From positions 424,726 through 485,985 of the forward strand of contig JAMPAC010000001.1 of the NCBI GenBank assembly GCA_023667395.1: a stretch of 61,260 nt of DNA, read 5' to 3'. This document shows, one piece after another, positions 8,597 through 17,840 of the stretch. The translations under genes were made by a program, and so were the position numbers. Source of the stretch: Blautia sp. Lineage in GTDB: Bacteria; Bacillota; Clostridia; Lachnospirales; Lachnospiraceae. Positions within the stretch are counted from its first letter, which is position 1. Each line of letters begins with the position of its first letter. The notes beneath the pieces were generated by a model, which had not been told where the DNA came from, did not search any database, and was given only the letters and a program-made list of their open reading frames with translations.

Positions 8597-9467
8597 GAAT
8601 CTGGTAAAGCGGACGCAGGTGGCTGCGCCTGAGGAAGAGACCCGTGTGATAGACACCAATATGCTGGTGGCAAGCCGTCTGGCGGAACTGGCGAAAAAGA
8701 ACGAAATGCCGGGGACGGGCGGTTTCGTGGCCGGATTGAATGCGGAGCGTATTGAGATCCTGTCGGAAGAAGAAGCGCCGGAGGGGGCACAGGAGACGGG
8801 AGCCGGATCGGCGGCATTCCTTGAACATGCATCGGCGGAGGCGCAGAAGATTTTGGAGCAGGCAGCCGTGGATGCCCAGGCCAGGATCACGGACGCCCAG
8901 GTGGAAGCGTCGCGGATCAGGAAAGAAGCGCAGCAGCAGGCCGCAGAAGAGAAAATACAGATTCTGGAGCAGGCAAGGCTTCAGGGTTATGAGGAAGGAT
9001 ATGCCAAGGCCCAGGCGGAGGCAGAGAGGATCCGGCAGGAGTATGCCCGTAAGGAACAGCAGCTGGAGGAGCATTATCAGCAGCAGATCGACGAGCTGGA
9101 GCCTCAGTTTATTGACGCGATCACAGATATATATGAGCATGTACTGGGTGTGGACATGGGGAACCAGAGAGAGATCCTGGCGCACCTGATCTCCGGTACG
9201 ATCCGTAAGATCGAGGGATCGCACAGTTTCATCATCCATGTGTCAAAGGAAGACTATCCTTTTGTCAGCATGCAGAAGAAGCAGCTTTTGGCGGGAGCCG
9301 CCGCCGGGAACAGCACCGTGGAGGTGGTGGAGGATATCACCATGGGACAGGGTGAGTGCACCATTGAGACGGATGGGGGCATTTTCGACTGCGGGCTGGG
9401 CACACAGCTTGCGGAACTGAAAAAGAGGCTGATGCTGCTGGCTTATTCCAGGGGGGAATCATCTTAA
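8586..9467 (+). CDS. fliH: flagellar assembly protein FliH
   Basis: This ~293-aa peripheral stator of the export ATPase regulates FliI. The middle is a long Glu/Gln/Ala-rich coiled coil (about 75-170), and the C-terminal domain (AILAHLISGTIRKIEG onwards, ending GTQLAELKKRL) is FliH/HrpE-like. The start is uncertain. GGAGGTGA at 8573-8580 overlaps the fliG end and best fits TTG at 8586 (8 nt) or 8589; GTG at 8577 overlaps the Shine-Dalgarno itself. It overlaps fliG by about 11 bp. Confidence 0.88.
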   Translation: MLSRNLVKRTQVAAPEEETRVIDTNMLVASRLAELAKKNEMPGTGGFVAGLNAERIEILSEEEAPEGAQETGAGSAAFLEHASAEAQKILEQAAVDAQARITDAQVEASRIRKEAQQQAAEEKIQILEQARLQGYEEGYAKAQAEAERIRQEYARKEQQLEEHYQQQIDELEPQFIDAITDIYEHVLGVDMGNQREILAHLISGTIRKIEGSHSFIIHVSKEDYPFVSMQKKQLLAGAAAGNSTVEVVEDITMGQGECTIETDGGIFDCGLGTQLAELKKRLMLLAYSRGESS

Positions 9468-9470
9468 GCA

Positions 9471-10784
9471 ATGGGTTCCGTTAATTTTCAAAAATACAGC
9501 AGAATAAAGGAAGAGACCTTTTTCCGCAAGCTGGGAAAGGTCGTCAATGTAGTGGGACTGACCATAGAATCTGCGGGCCCCGACGCAAAGCTGGGGGATG
9601 TATGCCGCGTTTTACAGGGCAGCGAGGTGGAACATGCCCCTGTCATGGCCGAGGTAGTGGGTTTCAAAGGCGGTCGGACGCTGCTTCAGCCCTATGATTC
9701 CGCAGCAGGGATCGGCGCGGGCAGTATCGTGGAAAATACAGGAAAGCCTCTGAGGGTGGAGGTGAGCGACAGCCTGCTGGGTAAGACCCTTGACGGCCTG
9801 GGCAGGCCGCTGGACGGCAGTGCGGTGAACGGAACGCCCTATCCCGTGGAGGCTCAGGCGCCCGATCCCCTGACCAGGAAGATCATAGACGAGGTGCTAC
9901 CCCTGGGGGTGAAGGCGGTGGACGGTATGCTTACCGTGGGAAAAGGACAGCGTATCGGCATCTTTGCCGGATCCGGCGTGGGAAAGTCCACCCTGATGGG
10001 CATGTTCGCCCGCAATACCAGGGCGGATATCAATGTGATAGCGCTGATCGGGGAGCGCGGGCGCGAGGTGCGCGAGTTCATCGAGCGTGACCTGGGCGCG
10101 GAAGGCATGAAGCGGTCCGTGGTGGTGGTGGCCACCTCGGATAAGCCTGCGCTGGAGCGCAACAAGGCGGCGAAGACCGCCACGGCGATCGCGGAATATT
10201 TCCGGGATCAGGGGAAGGATGTATTATTGATGATGGATTCCCTGACCCGCTTTTCCATGGCCCAGAGAGAGATCGGGCTTGCCAGCGGGGAGCCGCCCGT
10301 GAGCAGGGGATATCCGCCCAGCGTATATTCGGAGATGCCGAAGCTTCTGGAGCGGGCGGGATGTGCGGCCAGGGGTTCCATAACGGGACTTTACACCGTC
10401 CTGGTGGACGGCGATGACTTTAACGAGCCCATCACCGACACGGCCAGGAGTATCCTGGACGGGCATATCATGCTGGACAGGAAACTGGGGCATAAGAACC
10501 ATTACCCGGCCATCGACGTCCTGCAGAGTATTTCCAGGTGTATGAGCCAGATTGCCACCAGGGAGCATAAGCAGCAGGCGAGCAGGCTGAAGACAGTGCT
10601 TGCCACTTACAACGAGGCGGAAGACCTGATCAATATCGGCGCGTACAAAAAGGGCAGCAACCCCTCCATTGATTACGCCATCAGTAAGATCGATGCGGTG
10701 AACCGGTTTTTATGTCAGGATGTGGACGAGAAATTCGATTTTGACACCAGCGTTCAACTGCTCATGAAACTTTTTGAGGATTAA
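9471..10784 (+). CDS. fliI: flagellum-specific ATP synthase-like ATPase FliI
   Basis: This 437-aa F1-beta-like ATPase energises export of rod, hook and filament subunits. Walker A is GSGVGKST with K172, Walker B is VLLMMDSLTRFSMAQREIG, and the LPRDL-type region typical of FliI follows. The length is standard. It starts 4 nt after fliH and is followed by fliJ, giving the whole FliHIJ ATPase complex. Confidence 0.96.
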   Translation: MGSVNFQKYSRIKEETFFRKLGKVVNVVGLTIESAGPDAKLGDVCRVLQGSEVEHAPVMAEVVGFKGGRTLLQPYDSAAGIGAGSIVENTGKPLRVEVSDSLLGKTLDGLGRPLDGSAVNGTPYPVEAQAPDPLTRKIIDEVLPLGVKAVDGMLTVGKGQRIGIFAGSGVGKSTLMGMFARNTRADINVIALIGERGREVREFIERDLGAEGMKRSVVVVATSDKPALERNKAAKTATAIAEYFRDQGKDVLLMMDSLTRFSMAQREIGLASGEPPVSRGYPPSVYSEMPKLLERAGCAARGSITGLYTVLVDGDDFNEPITDTARSILDGHIMLDRKLGHKNHYPAIDVLQSISRCMSQIATREHKQQASRLKTVLATYNEAEDLINIGAYKKGSNPSIDYAISKIDAVNRFLCQDVDEKFDFDTSVQLLMKLFED

Positions 10785-10791
10785 GACAGTT

Positions 10792-11247
10792 ATGGCACGT
10801 TTTCGATATTCCATGCAGAGCATCCTGAATATCAAGCTGAAGATGGAAACCCAGGCAAAGCAGGAATTTTCAGCCGCCAGGGCGGCCCTGGACGAGGAAG
10901 AGGGCAGGCTGGTCAGGCTCCTTGACAGGAAAGCGGAGTATCAGAGGGAAGCCACGCGGCTTCGTTCGGGTACCCTGAACTTCAGGGATATGAAAGAAAA
11001 CAGGACGGCGATCCAGTGTATGGATCATTTCATCGCGGACCAGCGGGCGCGTGTAAAAGAGGCGGAACGCATGCTGGAGCAGGCGAGGATAAAGCTGGCG
11101 GAGGTCATGATGGAACGCAAGACCCATGAGACCCTGAAAGAAAAAGCGTTTGACGAATTCCTGAGGGAGGAAAACAGACGCGAGGGCAAAGAAGTAGATG
11201 AACTGACAAGTTATACATACGGGCAGAAACACAGCGCCCAGGCTTGA
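10792..11247 (+). CDS. fliJ: flagellar export protein FliJ
   Basis: This 151-aa almost entirely coiled-coil protein is the central stalk of the FliI hexamer. The N-terminus MARFRYSMQSILNIKLKMET resembles Firmicutes FliJ (F-Y-xx-xLLxI-xxxE). The ATG at 10792 follows GAGGA within the fliI tail; a start at 10774 inside fliI has no better site. Identification rests on the coiled coil plus position after fliI. Confidence 0.9.
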   Translation: MARFRYSMQSILNIKLKMETQAKQEFSAARAALDEEEGRLVRLLDRKAEYQREATRLRSGTLNFRDMKENRTAIQCMDHFIADQRARVKEAERMLEQARIKLAEVMMERKTHETLKEKAFDEFLREENRREGKEVDELTSYTYGQKHSAQA

Positions 11248-11277
11248 TCCATATGCTTTTAGGAAATGAGGGTAAGT

Positions 11278-12153
11278 ATGGCAAAGGAATTGACTCCTGA
11301 AGCTGCTGCGGCAGAAGCGGAGAAGAAAAAGTTAAAAGAAGAAAAGATACAACTGAAAAAGGAGCAGAAAGAGCAGAGAAGGGACGCCAAACGGCGCGCA
11401 AAGGAGATCGCCAAACAGGAGGATGAACTCTCCGAGGACGAGGACGGCAACGGCCTGGTCACTTTCTTTGCAACCATATTGATCGTGGCTTTGTGGCTGG
11501 CGGTGATCTGCGTGATCGTCAAGCTGGACATCGGGGGCTTTGGCAGTTCCGTGCTGGCGCCTATCCTGAAGGATGTGCCCGTGGTCAACAGGATACTGCC
11601 CAAGGGTTCGCTGACGGAAACCAACGATCCGGACAGCTACGGAGGCTATTCCAGCCTGCAGGAGGCGGTGGATTACATCAAGCAGCTGGAACTGGAAATG
11701 GAGCGTCTGCAGAATGCTTCCGCCCAGAAAGATGCGGATCTGGAAGCCCTGAAAGCGGAGGTGCTGCGGCTTAAGGAATTTGAGGAGAGGCAGACGGAGT
11801 TCCAGAGGATCGAGAACGAATTTTATGAGGAAGTCGTTTATGCGGAAAAGGGGCCCGGAGCGGAGGAATACCGCAAGTGGTATGAGGAAATGAACCCTTC
11901 CACGGCGGAGGTTTTGTATAAGCAGGTGATTGTGCAGCTGCAGGAGAGCCAGGAGATCCAGGATTATGCCCAGGCCTATTCCGAGATGAAGCCGAAGCAG
12001 GCGGCGGGCATCTTTGAGGAGATGACCGATGACCTGAACCTGGCTGCAAAGATACTGAATGCAATGAGTGCGGAGGACAGAGGCGCGATCCTGGGGGTTA
12101 TGGATGCCGAGGTGGCTGCCAAACTTACTAAGATTATGAACCCTGACTCTTAA
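11278..12153 (+). CDS. YlxF/MotE-like flagellar membrane protein
   Basis: This 291-aa protein starts with a very charged Lys/Glu cytoplasmic segment (1-60), then has one membrane helix (about 64-86), a coiled coil (about 130-185) and a C-terminal domain like the MgtE N-terminal domain (EMKPKQAAGIFEEM...AKILNAMSAEDRGAIL). The same architecture and the position between fliJ and fliK are found in B. subtilis YlxF and in MotE-type chaperones of the motor. ATG 11278 follows GAGGG by 5 nt. A role in stator or hook-length control is inference. Confidence 0.72.
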   Translation: MAKELTPEAAAAEAEKKKLKEEKIQLKKEQKEQRRDAKRRAKEIAKQEDELSEDEDGNGLVTFFATILIVALWLAVICVIVKLDIGGFGSSVLAPILKDVPVVNRILPKGSLTETNDPDSYGGYSSLQEAVDYIKQLELEMERLQNASAQKDADLEALKAEVLRLKEFEERQTEFQRIENEFYEEVVYAEKGPGAEEYRKWYEEMNPSTAEVLYKQVIVQLQESQEIQDYAQAYSEMKPKQAAGIFEEMTDDLNLAAKILNAMSAEDRGAILGVMDAEVAAKLTKIMNPDS

Positions 12154-12241
12154 GAGGAGCCGCGGATTTGCCGATATATGGTATGAATGCCCAAGGGCGT
12201 TTATATAAAAGAACTGTAAAAACGCAGAAAGGAGGAGAAAG

Positions 12242-13603
12242 ATGGCAAGTACATCTGTTAAGGCTGTAAGTTCCATACTTACAAACCTGACACCTGTTAT
12301 GGAAAACAAAGTCCAGGGCATGGCCCAGGGCGGATTTCAGACAGTGCTGAACAACCAGACACAGAGGAACACGGGAAACCAGGCTGCGGAGAGCAGGACA
12401 CCGGTGGATCGTTCCGCAGCAGAGTCAAAGCCGGGCGATTCCCTGAAAGCAAAGGATGCGGACAGGGTGCAGCCGGAGGCAAAAAAGGACGTTTCCACAG
12501 GGGACGGAGGAGAAGAGATGACTCCGGAGGAAATGGAAAAGGCCATGGCGGTACTGGAGACGGCGGCTGTGGAACTGATCCAGAAAACAGCAGATCTGCT
12601 GGGGATTCCGGTGGAAGAGGTACAGAACCTTATGGAAGACATGGGACTGGAGACGCTGGATATCCTGGATTCGAAACAACTCAGCGCGCTATTCCTGCAG
12701 GCCGGCGGTGTGGAGGATGTGTATGCGTTGGTTACCGACGGTGAATTGTATGGGGATTACCAGGAGTTGATGAAGCAGTTGGAGACGGTCATGCAGGAAT
12801 GCGGCGCCCAGCTCGATATGGATCCGATACAGGTGTCCGCGCTTCTTGACAGACTTCAGGAGAAGCCTCTGGTACAGGTCAAAGAGCCTGTTATCCAGGT
12901 CTCCCGGGAAGAGGGTCCCGTGGAGCGTGAGATCCCGGGTTCAGAAGAAGAGATGTCTGTTCAGGACAATGCAGGTGTGGATCCCCGGAAAGATGCCACG
13001 GCAGACAGGGAGCATGGTCGGAAAGAATCCGAATCCGATGACAGGGGACAGCAGCACGGCAATCTGTTCCTGCAGAACCTGAGAGCGGATGAATTCCGTC
13101 CCGATGTGCAGCAGGCCACGGAAATGACCGGATCTGCGGAGGCGGATAATGCCGAAAATATCATGCGTCAGATCATGGATTACATGAAAGTCCAGCTGAA
13201 AGCAGACACATCCAGCCTGGAGATGCAGCTTCATCCTGCAAGCCTTGGTACGGTACAGGTGCAGATCGCTTCCAGGGGCGGCGCGGTGACGGCTAACTTC
13301 ATCACCCAGAACGAAGCGGTGAAGGCGGCGCTGGAGAGCCAGATGACCCAGCTGATCGAGCGGTTCGACGAGCAGGGCGTCAAGGTGGAAGCTGTGGAGG
13401 TGACTGTCCAGACCCATGAATTCGAGAGGAATCTTGACCAGGGACAGGGCAGGGGACAGCAGAATGGGGAGCCCGCGAGAAAGGGCCGGGTCAGGAGGAT
13501 CAATCTGAATGACGCGGTTTCCATGGAAAACATGGATGCGGAAGACGCGCTGGCGGCGGATATGATGGCGGCCAACGGCAATACGGTGGACTATACCGCA
13601 TAG
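12242..13603 (+). CDS. fliK: flagellar hook-length control protein FliK
   Basis: This 453-aa protein is secreted during hook growth and switches export specificity through FlhB. The N-terminal ~300 residues are low-complexity, polar and Gln/Glu-rich, as expected for the molecular ruler. The conserved Flg_hook domain covers about 307-395, including MQLHPASLGTVQVQIA and FITQNEAVKAALE. The C-terminus is rich in Gln and Arg. AGGAGG precedes the start. Confidence 0.9.
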   Translation: MASTSVKAVSSILTNLTPVMENKVQGMAQGGFQTVLNNQTQRNTGNQAAESRTPVDRSAAESKPGDSLKAKDADRVQPEAKKDVSTGDGGEEMTPEEMEKAMAVLETAAVELIQKTADLLGIPVEEVQNLMEDMGLETLDILDSKQLSALFLQAGGVEDVYALVTDGELYGDYQELMKQLETVMQECGAQLDMDPIQVSALLDRLQEKPLVQVKEPVIQVSREEGPVEREIPGSEEEMSVQDNAGVDPRKDATADREHGRKESESDDRGQQHGNLFLQNLRADEFRPDVQQATEMTGSAEADNAENIMRQIMDYMKVQLKADTSSLEMQLHPASLGTVQVQIASRGGAVTANFITQNEAVKAALESQMTQLIERFDEQGVKVEAVEVTVQTHEFERNLDQGQGRGQQNGEPARKGRVRRINLNDAVSMENMDAEDALAADMMAANGNTVDYTA

Positions 13604-13634
13604 GCATTGAAAAGAGAAAGGAGGAAGGAAGACC

Positions 13635-14375
13635 ATGGCAAATTGGGCAGTGGTGGAAGACGGTAAGATCGTGGAGACCACATCACAGAGTTCGCTGAAG
13701 AAAGCGAGTGAAGCAAGCAAGAACGGAATGGATAAGGACGCGTTCCTGCAGCTTCTGGTAGCGCAGATGCAGTATCAGGATCCTTTGGAACCAACTTCAA
13801 ATACAGAGTTCATATCACAGTATGCACAGTTCTCCCAGGTGGAGGAGATGCAGAATATGGCAGCCACCACGGAACTGGCAAGGGCTACCGCGCTGGTAGG
13901 ACAGGAGGTATACATCAAGACCACGGATTCGGCAGGAGCGCAGAGGTATGTGACAGGCAAGGTTGATTATGTGGCGTTTGAGAACGGCAAGGCGTACCTG
14001 GCAATCGATGAAAAGCTGTATTCCCTGGATGACCTTGATACGGTAGCGGATAAGGATTACCTGGCGGCTTACAACAAGGGACTTGCATTCAGCCAGAAAC
14101 TGGCTAAGCTTCCCGGCATATACAGCATAGGCCTGGGCGACGGCGAGACCATCGACGAGTTGGAGAAGACTTACAATGAAATGACCGATTATGAGAAGTC
14201 CTTTATCGCCAAAGATACTGCGGAACTGTTGAACAGTTATGTGGAAAGGCTGCACCAGCTGCGCCTGCTGGCCGGGGAGATCACGGATGAGGGCAGTACC
14301 GACCAGACGGAAGGCGAAGACGCAGACAGCGGAGAAACCACGGAAGGCACAGAGGGAACAGAAGCAACGGAATAA
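13635..14375 (+). CDS. flgD: flagellar hook capping protein FlgD
   Basis: This 246-aa scaffold caps the growing hook. The diagnostic N-terminal segment DKDAFLQLLVAQMQYQDPLE followed by NTEFISQYAQFSQVEEMQ is intact (about 35-75). The canonical hook-cap Tudor/Ig part is short, and a helical segment (about 150-215) plus an acidic Thr/Glu/Gly tail replace the usual C-terminus. It lies between fliK and the TIGR02530-type gene. Confidence 0.9.
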   Translation: MANWAVVEDGKIVETTSQSSLKKASEASKNGMDKDAFLQLLVAQMQYQDPLEPTSNTEFISQYAQFSQVEEMQNMAATTELARATALVGQEVYIKTTDSAGAQRYVTGKVDYVAFENGKAYLAIDEKLYSLDDLDTVADKDYLAAYNKGLAFSQKLAKLPGIYSIGLGDGETIDELEKTYNEMTDYEKSFIAKDTAELLNSYVERLHQLRLLAGEITDEGSTDQTEGEDADSGETTEGTEGTEATE

Positions 14376-14399
14376 ACATGGACGGGGGCGGGGAAAGAG

Positions 14400-14801
14400 A
14401 TGCAGATCAAGAATAACGGTTATCTTTCCATTGAGCAGCTGACGGGACAGTACTTAAACGGTACCCAGAAGTCAGAAAAGACCCGTGAGACCAGGGAAGG
14501 TCTTTCCTTTCAGGATATTTTGCAGCAGAAAAGCCTGCAGGATGCGGGCAGCCTGAAATTTTCCAAGCATGCCCTTGGCAGATTGAATGACCGCAATATC
14601 GAGCTCAGCGAGGGTCAGCTGGAGAGGCTGAACGAGGGAGCGCAGAAAGCGGGACGGAAAGGGATCAGGGATTCCCTGGTGATCGTGGACGAACTGGCAT
14701 TTATCGTAAACGTACCCAATCAGACAGTTGTGACTGCAATGGACAGCACAGAGACCAACGAAAACGTATTTACAAATATCAACGGAGCAGTGATTATGTA
14801 A
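14400..14801 (+). CDS. flagellar operon protein of the TIGR02530 type
   Basis: This 133-aa protein matches the small family found between flgD and flgE in many Firmicutes. Its core is LKFSKHALGRLNDRNIELSE (about 57-76), followed by a short beta segment with DSLVIVDELAFIVNVPNQTV. There is no signal peptide or membrane helix. The biochemical function is not established. Its place in the operon suggests a hook-related chaperone or assembly factor; that is inference. Confidence 0.78.
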   Translation: MQIKNNGYLSIEQLTGQYLNGTQKSEKTRETREGLSFQDILQQKSLQDAGSLKFSKHALGRLNDRNIELSEGQLERLNEGAQKAGRKGIRDSLVIVDELAFIVNVPNQTVVTAMDSTETNENVFTNINGAVIM

Positions 14802-14879
14802 CCGGACCTTACAGGAGGTTGCGCTTCCCGAATGACGGACGGAGGCGTCTGCTCTTTTCAAAGAGGAGGAACAAGCACT

Positions 14880-16703
14880 ATGATGAGATCGCTTTTCTCT
14901 GGCGTGGCAGGCCTTAAGACACACCAGACCAAGATGGATGTTATCGGCAACAATATCGCAAATGTCAACACGGTAGGATATAAGGGCAGTTCCATGGTAT
15001 TCGCAGATCTGATGAGCCAGACGACCCAGAAAGCCAGCGGCCCTAACGCGGCTACCGGTACAGGCGGTACCAACGCCAGACAGATCGGTCTGGGCGTTAA
15101 GGGCGGCGCCATTAACATCAATATCACGGGACAGGGTTCCGCACAGTCTACCGGAAATCCTTTCGATATCATGATCGAGGGTGACAATTTCTTCGTGGTG
15201 AACAACGGCTCGGAGAACCTGTTCACCAGAGACGGTTCTTTCTATGTGGACGCGGCGGGCAATCTGGCCATGACCAGCACCGGATACAATGTCATGGGAT
15301 GGCAGGTGGATCCGGAGACCATGGATATCAGACAGGATAAGGTATCCGCCCTGCGCATCATGAGCACGGCGAACCTGACCTACCCTGCGGAGGCTACTTC
15401 CCAGGCCAATATGGCGGGTATCCTGGATAAGAACGACAAAGATGCCACAAGTTCCAACGGCAAGGTGGTGCACTTACAGTTCTTCGACGCGCTGGGTTAC
15501 AGCTATACGGCGAAATTTGCTTTCAAGAAGTCCAATCCCCAGGCGGCTGCAACAGACGGTACGGTACCGGCGCAGGATCTTTACAGCCTGGAACTGGTGG
15601 ACGTTCAGGACTCCAAGGGCAATTCCGTGGAACTGCCCGAAGGCGTTACCAAGGATGATCTGTTTGGCGATGTGGGCGCGATACAGCACAAGGCGGGCAA
15701 GGTTTCCTTTGACGCTACCAACTATGAGTGGGATGGCGCTATCCTGAGGAAGAAAGGCGTTACAGGCACCGATGGGATCATTGTAGACATAACGACCCTG
15801 ATGGCAGGCGGGAAGATAAATACGAACAGAGGTGCCGCAGCCACGGTCAACGGCAAGGCTGATGCCACGGTCCAGGACGGTCTGGATGCCGTTGCGAAAG
15901 CGTATGGGTTCGAGGGTTCCACGGAAGAGTTCCTGAACACACTGTGCAGCGTTACAAATACAACCGTTGCAAACTCTACGCCGGAAGAGATGTCGATAGC
16001 GACGATGATGGAGAATCTTGCCGCGTCTCCGACTACTCCGAACGCATGGAACGTGCTTCCCACATATCCGGGCGCTACCACGGAGACGAACACTACTTTC
16101 GATACCGTTGGCCGCATGTATACCGGCGTTGCGATCCATTTCAACGCCCACAACGGCGAATTCTACGGCGTCAACGGACAGACCACGGTGTCCACCCAGA
16201 CATTGAGGTTTTCACGGATGGGAGGCAACTTCTCCGATGTTACCATAGACTTCTCACAGCTGTCCGAGCCGGACAATAAGGGTACGTCCACCGCAGGCGC
16301 TACCAGCGGCGACTACGACGGACTGGGAGCAGGACGCCGCATCGGCAAGATGATCGGCGTGTCCATCCAGCAGAACGGCATGATCTACGCAAGCTATGAC
16401 AACGGCATGACGAAGCTTCTGGGCCAGATCGCCACGGCAAGCTTCCCCAACGCTTCCGGTCTGGAGAAGCATGGCGACAATATGTATTCCGCAACCCTGA
16501 ACTCCGGTGAGTTTGACGGGGTGGGCGTGGATATCACCGCAGGCGGCGGCAAGATGACAACCGGCCTGCTGGAGATGAGTAATGTGGATCTGTCCTCCGA
16601 GTTTACGGAGATGATCACCACCCAGCGTGGTTTCCAGGCTAACAGCCGTATCATCACAGTGTCGGATACGCTGCTGGAAGAGCTGACCAATCTAAAGAGA
16701 TAA
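14880..16703 (+). CDS. flgE: flagellar hook protein FlgE
   Basis: This 607-aa hook subunit, longer than the ~400 aa of enteric FlgE, has the N-terminal axial motif GNNIANVNTVGYKGS (about 22-36) and the C-terminal helix SSEFTEMITTQRGFQANSRI near 573-592. The extra length is in the middle, in Thr/Ala/Asn-rich surface domains. AGGAGGA at 14864-14870 fits ATG 14880 (9 nt). It encodes the universal joint between rod and filament. Confidence 0.95.
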   Translation: MMRSLFSGVAGLKTHQTKMDVIGNNIANVNTVGYKGSSMVFADLMSQTTQKASGPNAATGTGGTNARQIGLGVKGGAININITGQGSAQSTGNPFDIMIEGDNFFVVNNGSENLFTRDGSFYVDAAGNLAMTSTGYNVMGWQVDPETMDIRQDKVSALRIMSTANLTYPAEATSQANMAGILDKNDKDATSSNGKVVHLQFFDALGYSYTAKFAFKKSNPQAAATDGTVPAQDLYSLELVDVQDSKGNSVELPEGVTKDDLFGDVGAIQHKAGKVSFDATNYEWDGAILRKKGVTGTDGIIVDITTLMAGGKINTNRGAAATVNGKADATVQDGLDAVAKAYGFEGSTEEFLNTLCSVTNTTVANSTPEEMSIATMMENLAASPTTPNAWNVLPTYPGATTETNTTFDTVGRMYTGVAIHFNAHNGEFYGVNGQTTVSTQTLRFSRMGGNFSDVTIDFSQLSEPDNKGTSTAGATSGDYDGLGAGRRIGKMIGVSIQQNGMIYASYDNGMTKLLGQIATASFPNASGLEKHGDNMYSATLNSGEFDGVGVDITAGGGKMTTGLLEMSNVDLSSEFTEMITTQRGFQANSRIITVSDTLLEELTNLKR

Positions 16704-16765
16704 TGCGGTCGCCATAACTTTTTGAAACATTTTTTTATCTTTTGCTCGCAATATGACTTGATATG

Positions 16766-16800
16766 TGCTATACTAAGGGAGCGGATTTTTTCGCTCCCTT
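16766..16800 (+). promoter_or_regulatory. extended -10 element and 5' hairpin before flbD-motAB
   Basis: TGCTATACT (16766-16774) is an extended -10 with no good -35. A perfect 9-bp stem follows directly, AAGGGAGCG (16775-16783) with CGCTCCCTT (16792-16800), around a T-rich loop. Either an internal promoter produces an mRNA that begins in the hairpin, or the hairpin is a partial terminator or processing site after flgE. Sequence alone does not decide. Confidence 0.45.
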
Positions 16801-16830
16801 TCTAAGTGAAAGCAGGCGGGGGAGGCTTGT

Positions 16831-17016
16831 ATGATTGAAGTAACGAAGATTAATGGCGAAAAGATCCTGGTGAACCCTCAATTATTTGAGATTGTTGAGG
16901 AAACGCCGGATACGGTCATCACAATGACCACGGGGAAAAAAATAATTGTAAAAGAAAGTAGACAAGAGGTGAAAAATCTTGTAAAATTGTATCGAAAAGA
17001 TATTTTTGCGGAGTAA
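16831..17016 (+). CDS. flbD: FlbD/SwrD-family flagellar protein
   Basis: This 61-aa soluble protein has the family pattern MIEVTKINGEKILVNPQLFE then IVEETPDTVITMTTGKKIIV, a small beta-rich fold. In B. subtilis the homologue SwrD lies at the same place after flgE and is needed for full motor torque. Here it directly precedes motAB, which fits a stator-related role. GGGGAGG lies before the ATG. Confidence 0.9.
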   Translation: MIEVTKINGEKILVNPQLFEIVEETPDTVITMTTGKKIIVKESRQEVKNLVKLYRKDIFAE

Positions 17017-17039
17017 AATGAAAATTTAGGGGATTGTAG

Positions 17040-17840
17040 GTGATTATTTTGGACATAGCGTCTTTGGCAGGAGTGCTCTTATGTTTTGCCATGCTGATAT
17101 TCGGTATTATCAGTTCGGCTACTTTGGCAGGATTTCATGAATATCTGGATTTTCCTTCGTTTGTCATCACTTTCGGAGGAGCTTTCTTCGCCACCATGAC
17201 TTCGGTCAGCATGGCGGATTATATCGGAGGCCTGAAAAGCTTCACGCTGATCTTCAAGGCGCCGTCCCTGGATACGGCGGCGATGATACGGAAGATCATA
17301 GAATTGTCGAATGTGGCCCGTAAGGAAGGCCTGCTCTCTCTGGAAGAGGCGGCATCGGATATGGACGAGCAGTTTTTGAAGAAGGGGATCCTGCTCATCG
17401 TAGACGGTACGGACCCTGATTTGGTGCGTGCAATTATGGAAACGGAGTTGATAAGCCTTGACAGCAGGCATAAAACCCGTATCGGTTTCTGGGAAACGTT
17501 GGGCAGCATGGGACCTGCCTGGGGTATGATTGGTACCCTGGTGGGTCTGGTGGATATGTTGTATCACATGGATGACGCGGCGACGCTGGGACCCGCAATG
17601 GCGGTGGCGTTGATCACCACATTGTATGGTTCGCTGCTGGCAAACTGGATCTGTATTCCTGTTTCCAATAAACTGAAAGCGGATAACTCCGCCGAGATGA
17701 TGATGAAAGAAGTCATGATCGAGGGTCTTCTGTCCATCCAGGCAGGAGAGAACCCCAGGGTTATCGAGGAGAAGCTGAAATCTTTCCTTGCTCCCAATGA
17801 GAGGAACAATCCTGAAGAAGAGGCAGGGGGTGAGGAGTAA
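17040..17840 (+). CDS. motA: flagellar motor stator protein MotA
   Basis: This 266-aa stator subunit has four membrane helices (about 3-25, 33-52, 152-175, 184-205) and a cytoplasmic loop that contacts FliG. The conserved GSMGPAWGMIGTLVGLVDML segment forms part of the ion channel. The start is GTG at 17040 with AGGGGA upstream. The stop overlaps the motB start (TAATG). In B. subtilis motAB is elsewhere; here it is built into the fla/che operon. Confidence 0.95.
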   Translation: MIILDIASLAGVLLCFAMLIFGIISSATLAGFHEYLDFPSFVITFGGAFFATMTSVSMADYIGGLKSFTLIFKAPSLDTAAMIRKIIELSNVARKEGLLSLEEAASDMDEQFLKKGILLIVDGTDPDLVRAIMETELISLDSRHKTRIGFWETLGSMGPAWGMIGTLVGLVDMLYHMDDAATLGPAMAVALITTLYGSLLANWICIPVSNKLKADNSAEMMMKEVMIEGLLSIQAGENPRVIEEKLKSFLAPNERNNPEEEAGGEE

